Shown: positions 58,981 to 64,000 of the stretch, in pieces
Numbering within the stretch: position 1 is the stretch's first letter
Layout of the letters: every line of letters begins with the position of its first letter
DNA from: an uncultured Bacteroidales bacterium
Lineage (GTDB): Bacteria > Bacteroidota > Bacteroidia > Bacteroidales > F082
NCBI GenBank assembly: GCA_905234275.1
Contig: CAJOHD010000002.1
Location: 124,001-188,000 of the forward strand
Length of the DNA stretch: 64,000 nucleotides
Direction of reading: 5' to 3'
Position numbers and translations under genes: made by a program
The notes under the pieces: generated by a model
Seen by the model: the letters and a program-made list of their open reading frames with translations, nothing else
Databases searched by the model: none
Told to the model about the DNA's origin: nothing

Positions 58981-59978
58981 TGACCTACGAGCAGATTCTT
59001 TCGGACATTAAGAATAAGATTTACCATCCGGTGTATTTCCTGATGGGCGAGGAGCCGTATTTCATAGACTCCATCAGCGACGCCATCGAGAGTACCGTGC
59101 TGGACGAGGCTGACAAGGCTTTCAACCAGATTATCCTTTACGGAAAAGACGTCAACGTGCACGACATCGTGACGCAGGCGCGTAACTTCCCGATGATGGG
59201 TAACTACTTGGTTATCATCGTGAAAGAAGCGCAAGATGTGAAAAATATCGAGTCGATGGAGCCTTTCTTGGAGATGATTCCTGAGACCACGATTTTAGTT
59301 CTGAACTACAAATACAAAAAGCTCGACAAACGTCTGAAGTTCGCGAAAACACTGGACAAAGACTATGTTTTGTTCGAGTCAAAGAAGCTTTACGACAGAG
59401 ATATTCCGAAGTGGATTGTCAATTTCCTTGGAACCAAGAATTATAAGATTTCGCAGAAGGCTTGCCAGATGCTCGCCGACTATCTCGGCACCGACCTGCT
59501 GAAGGTGCGCAATGAGCTGGAAAAGCTGATGGTTGCGGTGCCTCAGAAAAAGGAAATCGACGACTTTGATGTGGAATATAACATCGGAATCTCCAAGGAT
59601 TTCAACATCTTCGAGCTTCAGAAAGCCATCAGTTACGGCGACTTCCCGAAGGTAGTGCAAATCATCAATTATTTCGGCGACAACACCAAAGACAACCCGC
59701 TAATCGCCACAGTGATAATGCTTTACGCCTATTATTGCAAGCTTCTGAAATTACATTATGCCACCGACAAAAGCAAAAATAACGTTGCCAGCGTTTTGGG
59801 CGTGAGTCCTTTCTTCATCGAAGACTATTTCGAAGCCGCCCGTCGTTACAACATCAAAAAATGCGTGGAAAACATCGCTGTGTTAAGGGAATTTGACTTG
59901 AAATCAAAGGGTTACAATATTGGCGATGTGGACCAGAAGGATTTGTATCGGGAGATGATTTATAAACTCATGAAATAA
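58980..59978 (+). CDS. holA: DNA polymerase III delta subunit
   Basis: 332 aa. PVYFLMGEEPYFIDSISDAIE at residues 17-37 is the characteristic HolA opening; NFPMMGNYLVIIVKEAQDVKNIESMEPFLE, LADYLGTDLLKVRNELEKLMVAV and DFNIFELQKAISYGDFPKVVQIINYF follow. As part of the clamp loader it opens the beta sliding clamp. The amn-holA pairing is common in Bacteroidota; a strong terminator ends the transcript. Confidence 0.93.
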   Translation: MTYEQILSDIKNKIYHPVYFLMGEEPYFIDSISDAIESTVLDEADKAFNQIILYGKDVNVHDIVTQARNFPMMGNYLVIIVKEAQDVKNIESMEPFLEMIPETTILVLNYKYKKLDKRLKFAKTLDKDYVLFESKKLYDRDIPKWIVNFLGTKNYKISQKACQMLADYLGTDLLKVRNELEKLMVAVPQKKEIDDFDVEYNIGISKDFNIFELQKAISYGDFPKVVQIINYFGDNTKDNPLIATVIMLYAYYCKLLKLHYATDKSKNNVASVLGVSPFFIEDYFEAARRYNIKKCVENIAVLREFDLKSKGYNIGDVDQKDLYREMIYKLMK

Positions 59979-60005
59979 AAAAGGTGGTCGATTGACCACC
60001 TTTTT
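59976..60005. terminator. Terminator between holA and purL
   Basis: GGTGGTC (59983-59989), loop GATT, GACCACC (59994-60000), then TTTTT on the plus side and AAAAAA on the other side. It serves both convergent genes. Confidence 0.9.
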
Positions 60006-60007
60006 CG

Positions 60008-63000
60008 TTATTTACGATTCTTTTTAATCCATTCTTTTGCATTGACAAATGCCTCAATCCATGGGGCCACTTCATCGTCTTTGCGGTTCTGCGGATAGTA
60101 AGCCCACTGCCATGGGAGGAAGGCGCGTTCGAGGTGAGGCATCATTGCGAGGTGACGGCCGTCGGCGGAGCAGATACCGGCCACCGACCATGGCGAACCG
60201 TTAGGATTGGCTGGGTATCCGTCGTAGCTGTATGTCAACGCGATGTTATACTTTTCCTTGCCGTATGGGAAGTTGAACTTGCCCTCGCCGTGAGCGATCC
60301 ACACACCGAGACGACGGCCTTTGAGGCTCTTGAGCATGATGCTGTTGCTGTCCTCGATGTTCACGTTCACGAAGCCAGACTCGAACTTGTGTGAGTCGTT
60401 GTGAATCATGCGCGGATGCTTGTCGTGGTCAGGGTAGATGAGGTTGAGTTCGGTCATGAGCTGGCAGCCGTTGCACACGCCTAAGCTCATGGTATCAGGA
60501 CGTTTGTAGAAGTTCTCGAGAGCCATGCGTGCCTTCTCGTTGAAGAGGAATGCTCCAGCCCAGCCTTTCGCCGAACCGAGAACGTCGGAGTTGCTGAAAC
60601 CGCCAACAAACACTATCATATTCACGTCGCTGAGGTCTTCGCGTCCGCTAACGAGGTCGGTCATGTGCACATCCTTGACATCGAAGCCGGCAGTGTAGAG
60701 CGCGTAAGCCATTTCGCGGTCGCATTGGCAGCCTTTCTCACGGATGATGGCGGCTTTTATGCCCGAAGGTGTGCGACGATGCATGTCGATACCCAGATCT
60801 TTGGCCTTGCCGGTGAAGCTGCCGAAATCGAACTTAAGTGCTTGATTCTTATAGTTCTCGAAACGTTCTTTAGCCTTCGCTTCGCCACTCTGTTTTCTGT
60901 CGAGGAGATATGAGCTCTTGTACCAAAGATCGCGCAAAGCGTTGATATCCAATTTGTAAGATTCTTTGTCTTTCTTAAGATTGATGCTGCGCTTGCTGTT
61001 CGGCTTGCCGATGACAGCATATTTGATACCATCTTTATCGAGCAACTCCTTGACTTTCTTATCTTTAACTTGGATAACGACAGCCGGTTGCTCGCTGAAT
61101 GCCACGCTGATGAGGTCGTTGTCGAGTGCGCTGAGGTCGATGTCTAAGCCGCCCTCGTTGTTGGCGAATGTCATCTCAAGCAAGGTGGTGATCAAGCCGC
61201 CTGCCGACACGTCGTGACCTGCGAGGACAAGTTTCTGCTCGATGAGCTTCTGCAAGGTGTTGAAACACTTCTTAAAGTATTCAGTATCAACGATATCAGG
61301 TGTATTGTCACCGACTCTGTTGATGATTTGTGCGAAGCTGCTGCCTCCGAGTTTGAAGGCGTCTTTTGAGAAGTCAATGTAAAGAATCTCGGTGTCTTTG
61401 TCGTTGACAACCACTGGTTTAACGGCTTTACGGATGTCGGTGACTTCGCCTGCTGCCGTCACTATGACGGTGCCAGGAGCAAGAACCTTCTGACCGTTTT
61501 TGTATTTCTGTGTCATCGACAATGAGTCTTTACCTGTCGGGACGTTGATGCCGAGAGCTAACACGAAGTCGCTCAACGCTTTAACTGCGCGGTAGAGACG
61601 TGCGTTCTCGCCTGGGTTCTTGGCAGGCCACATCCAGTTGGCGCTCAACGAGACGCCTTTGAGGTTTTCTTCAATAGGTGCCCAAACCAAGTTGGTAAGA
61701 GATTCAGCCACAGAGAGTCTCGAGCCAGCTTCAGGGCTTATCAAAGCTGCTGCCGGAGCGTGTCCGAGTGCTGTTCCGATGCCTCTAACACCTTGATAGT
61801 CAAGTGCCATGATGCCGAGGTCGGTGAGTGGAAGCTGCACCTCGCCGGCGCACTGCTGCAAGGCGACGCGACCTGTAACCGAGCGGTCAACCTTGTTGGT
61901 GAGCCAGTCTTTACAAGCCACGCCTTCGAGCTGAAGCACCTTCTTGAGGTAATCTTCGAATTTATTATTCTGATATTCGATTTTCTTGAAGTTATAATCG
62001 ACGTCGTTGTCTGTCAACACTGTCTTTGGAGCGCTTCCGAAGAAGTCGGAGAGGCTTAAATCGATAGGATTCACGCCATTTTTGCGTACAAATCTTAAAC
62101 GCTGGTCGTCGGTCGACTCGCCAACCATATAATAAGGTGCGCGTTCGCGTTCGGCAGTCTGGCGGATGATCTCCGTATCTTGTTTGTTTACAAGCAGTCC
62201 CATGCGTTCCTGCGACTCGTTTCCGATGATTTCCTTGTCGGAAAGGGTAGGGTCGCCGACCGGGAGGTTGTCGACATACACCGTGCCGCCGCTCTTGTCG
62301 ATGAGCTCGCTGAGGCAGTTGAGGTGACCGCCGGCGCCGTGGTCGTGGATTGAGCGCACCGGGTTGCTGTCGTTCTCCACCATGGCGCGGATGACGTTAG
62401 CCACACGTTTCTGCATCTCCGGGTTGGCACGCTGCACGGCGTTGAGCTCGATGGCGTTGGAATACTGTCCGGTACCCACGCTCGAGACCGCGGCGCCGCC
62501 CATACCGATGCGGTAGTTGTCGCCACCCAAAACTATGATGAGGTCGCCCGGCTCAGGGTCTTCCTTCATGCTGTCGTCGGCCGGAGCAAATCCGATGCCG
62601 CCTGCAAGCATGATGACTTTGTCGTAGCCGTAGTCGTTGGTTTTATTGTCGTTTTCGCTATGTTCGAAGGTGAGGAGCGAGCCGTTGATGAGCGGCTGTC
62701 CGAACTTGTTGCCGAAGTCAGAAGCGCCGTTCGATGCCTTGATGAGCAGTTCTTCAGGAGTCTGATAGAGCCACGGACGCGCCTTGAAGTTGTCTTCCCA
62801 CTCGCGGCTCTCGTCGTTACGAGGGTAGCAAGTCATGTAAACGGCTGTTCCTGCCAACGGAATCGAGCCTCTACCGCCAGCAAGACGGTCACGGATCTCA
62901 CCACCAGTTCCAGTAGCGGCTCCGTTGAACGGCTCGACGGTCGTCGGGAAGTTATGTGTCTCTGCCTTGACAGAGATAACGGTGTCTATATCTTTGATTT

Positions 63001-63700
63001 TGAAGAAGTCGGCTTTATGCTGAGTTGCCGGCGCGAACTGTTCGACCTTCGGTCCGAGGATGAAGGCGACGTTGTCTTTATATGCCGAAACGAGGCGGTT
63101 GGTGTTGGTTTTCGAGGTCTTCTTGATGAGTGCGAAGAGAGTGTCGGGCATCTCCTTGCCATTAATAATAAAGGTGCCGTTGAAAATCTTATGACGGCAG
63201 TGCTCCGAGTTGACCTGTGCGAAACCGTAAACCTCCGAGTCGGTGAGGGCGCGGCCGATCTTTCGGCTTATACCTTTCAGATAATCAATCTCTTCCTGAC
63301 TGAGTGCGAGGCCTTCCTCGTTGTTGTAGGCGTCGATGTCGGTGATATATTTCAGCGGCTCAGGCTTACGGTCGACAAAAAACACGTTCTGGTCGAGGTC
63401 GTGATATTTGTTTTGCAGCATCGGGTCGAAGCTGTTGTCGTTTTCCTCGACGGGATGGAACTCCTCTATACGAGAAACGCCGCGAATGCCCATGTTTTGA
63501 GTTATTTCGACGGCGTTGGTGCTCCAAGGGGTTATCATCTCGCGGCGCGGACCGAAGAAGAAGCCTTTAACGACATTTTCTTCGATTTTTGTGGCGTCGC
63601 CGAAGAGCCAATTGAACTTTTTGATATCGCTATCATTGTGATTTTCAACGCTTTCTACAGCGATGACGGTGTTCTGACGGGTTTTGAAAAAGATTATCAT
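60008..63700 (-). CDS. purL: Phosphoribosylformylglycinamidine synthase (large type)
   Basis: 1230 aa, the single-chain form that fuses PurS-like, synthetase and glutaminase parts. [17 protein letters not shown] and [18 protein letters not shown] in the N-terminal and linker regions, [43 protein letters not shown] (ATP/FGAR site), and a C-terminal class I amidotransferase with [16 protein letters not shown] (catalytic Cys) and [12 protein letters not shown] (catalytic His-Glu). It catalyses the fourth step of de novo purine synthesis. It has its own -7 box and is not in a pur operon here. Confidence 0.96.
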   Translation of the reverse strand: MIIFFKTRQNTVIAVESVENHNDSDIKKFNWLFGDATKIEENVVKGFFFGPRREMITPWSTNAVEITQNMGIRGVSRIEEFHPVEENDNSFDPMLQNKYHDLDQNVFFVDRKPEPLKYITDIDAYNNEEGLALSQEEIDYLKGISRKIGRALTDSEVYGFAQVNSEHCRHKIFNGTFIINGKEMPDTLFALIKKTSKTNTNRLVSAYKDNVAFILGPKVEQFAPATQHKADFFKIKDIDTVISVKAETHNFPTTVEPFNGAATGTGGEIRDRLAGGRGSIPLAGTAVYMTCYPRNDESREWEDNFKARPWLYQTPEELLIKASNGASDFGNKFGQPLINGSLLTFEHSENDNKTNDYGYDKVIMLAGGIGFAPADDSMKEDPEPGDLIIVLGGDNYRIGMGGAAVSSVGTGQYSNAIELNAVQRANPEMQKRVANVIRAMVENDSNPVRSIHDHGAGGHLNCLSELIDKSGGTVYVDNLPVGDPTLSDKEIIGNESQERMGLLVNKQDTEIIRQTAERERAPYYMVGESTDDQRLRFVRKNGVNPIDLSLSDFFGSAPKTVLTDNDVDYNFKKIEYQNNKFEDYLKKVLQLEGVACKDWLTNKVDRSVTGRVALQQCAGEVQLPLTDLGIMALDYQGVRGIGTALGHAPAAALISPEAGSRLSVAESLTNLVWAPIEENLKGVSLSANWMWPAKNPGENARLYRAVKALSDFVLALGINVPTGKDSLSMTQKYKNGQKVLAPGTVIVTAAGEVTDIRKAVKPVVVNDKDTEILYIDFSKDAFKLGGSSFAQIINRVGDNTPDIVDTEYFKKCFNTLQKLIEQKLVLAGHDVSAGGLITTLLEMTFANNEGGLDIDLSALDNDLISVAFSEQPAVVIQVKDKKVKELLDKDGIKYAVIGKPNSKRSINLKKDKESYKLDINALRDLWYKSSYLLDRKQSGEAKAKERFENYKNQALKFDFGSFTGKAKDLGIDMHRRTPSGIKAAIIREKGCQCDREMAYALYTAGFDVKDVHMTDLVSGREDLSDVNMIVFVGGFSNSDVLGSAKGWAGAFLFNEKARMALENFYKRPDTMSLGVCNGCQLMTELNLIYPDHDKHPRMIHNDSHKFESGFVNVNIEDSNSIMLKSLKGRRLGVWIAHGEGKFNFPYGKEKYNIALTYSYDGYPANPNGSPWSVAGICSADGRHLAMMPHLERAFLPWQWAYYPQNRKDDEVAPWIEAFVNAKEWIKKNRK

Positions 63701-63719
63701 GGTATGAAATTTTCAAGGC

Positions 63720-63728
63720 GCAAAGATA
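63720..63728 (-). promoter_or_regulatory. -7 promoter box of purL
   Basis: The minus strand reads TATCTTTGC, 20 bp before the ATG at 63700. AAGTTTGAAGTTAGAAG-like short repeats (63736-63767) lie directly upstream. Confidence 0.6.
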
Positions 63729-63781
63729 AGAAAAAGTTTGAAGTTAGAAGTGAGAAGTTTGAAGTTTTTGACAATTTTTTT

Positions 63782-63933
63782 AGATTCCTCGCTTCGCTCG
63801 GAATGACAGGAACAAATATGTAACAAATGAGGCGCGGCTTGATGGTTCCTTTAAATTAGCAAGTTCCTGCATGCCACGCCACGATGATTAATAATAATGA
63901 TTTGTCATTCCGAGCACTAGTGCGAGGAATCTC
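63782..63933. repeat. Two GTCATTyCGA repeats at the window end (copies 9 and 10)
   Basis: 63782-63807 (AGATTCCTCGCTTCGCTCGGAATGAC) and 63904-63933 (GTCATTCCGAGC, ACTAGT, GCGAGGAATCTC, itself palindromic). Between them is a non-coding stretch bounded by GGCGCGGC (63832) and GCCACGCC (63873). The 300 bp after purL holds no gene that I can support. Confidence 0.75.
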
Positions 63934-63952
63934 TAAAAAATTGCAAAAATAT

Positions 63953-63985
63953 TTTTGTTTTGATAAGGAAACCTTGTATTTTTGC
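63953..63985 (+). promoter_or_regulatory. Rightward promoter for a gene beyond the window
   Basis: TTTG at about 63953-63956 and TATTTTTGC at 63977-63985 form a complete Bacteroidota promoter pointing out of the window. Confidence 0.55.
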
Positions 63986-64000
63986 AATTAAATAATAACT

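Noticed and set aside
62660..63823. 387-codon open frame on the plus strand opposite purL
   Set aside because: It lies fully antisense to a clear purL gene, has no family features, and is a by-product of purL codon use (frequent C/G at third positions).
63808..63903. Possible small RNA between the last two repeats
   Set aside because: No promoter box points into it and the GGCGCGGC/GCCACGCC ends pair only imperfectly.

Overview
The window comes from the chromosome of a Bacteroidales-type member of the Bacteroidota, probably an uncultured relative of gut Bacteroides or Prevotella. Three things support this. Many intergenic regions carry the Bacteroidota -7 promoter box TAnnTTTGC close to a start codon. 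Two proteins end in type IX secretion (T9SS) sorting domains. Gene order is typical of the phylum: pheT, sigma-54 activator, lptE, TPR protein, secG, groES, groEL; coaX, OMP, TPR, lptC, CNNM protein, ppiD; amn, holA. I see no rRNA, CRISPR array, insertion sequence or intact prophage. One tRNA (Phe, GAA) is present.

Layout. 1-9 kb: the end of a T9SS cargo gene, a sugar-isomerase-like gene, then chaperonin, secretion, LPS-export, regulator and pheT genes, all leftward. 9-20 kb: an accessory region with a 42-codon small gene plus a DUF985 cupin, a lipoprotein / NTF2-like / PIF1-type helicase group, a DUF2971 gene, a two-gene AAA ATPase plus PLD-like locus, a WYL regulator, a DUF4160/DUF2442-HTH pair with its own palindrome, and a frameshifted ORF6N gene. 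20-29 kb: two M24 aminopeptidases around a nucleobase deaminase and a DUF5020 barrel, two divergent outer-membrane barrels, a nitrilase-fold protein lacking its cysteine, a nucleoside phosphorylase and cinA. 29-37 kb: GldB-like lipoprotein, yifB, aspA, a TonB-dependent receptor, rpmB and a DegT-type aminotransferase. 37-46 kb: the ppiD to coaX cluster, tRNA-Phe and a membrane cupin. 45-57 kb: an SBP / SpoIIE phosphatase / STAS signalling cluster, a frameshifted FGE-lipocalin gene, PAP2 phosphatase, C10 and C69 peptidases, rsmD, DUF3822. 57-64 kb: radical SAM, amn-holA, purL.

Best candidate for something undescribed: three leftward promoter regions in the accessory block (13.6, 17.2 and 18.3 kb) carry the same inverted repeat, of the form CGCAAnCnATTTGCG. 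In each, the repeat core lies exactly 21 bp from a GCAAA of the (real or putative) -7 box. They stand before the PIF1-like helicase, the AAA ATPase/PLD-like pair, and the WYL regulator. This looks like a WYL-controlled, probably anti-phage, regulon in which the regulator also controls itself.

A second theme is small repeats at gene ends. A GTCATTyCGA...GAATCTC family and an AGATAACAG family are scattered through the window and supply or abut the stop codons of several genes. A perfect 13-bp-arm palindrome is translated inside the sugar-isomerase-like gene.
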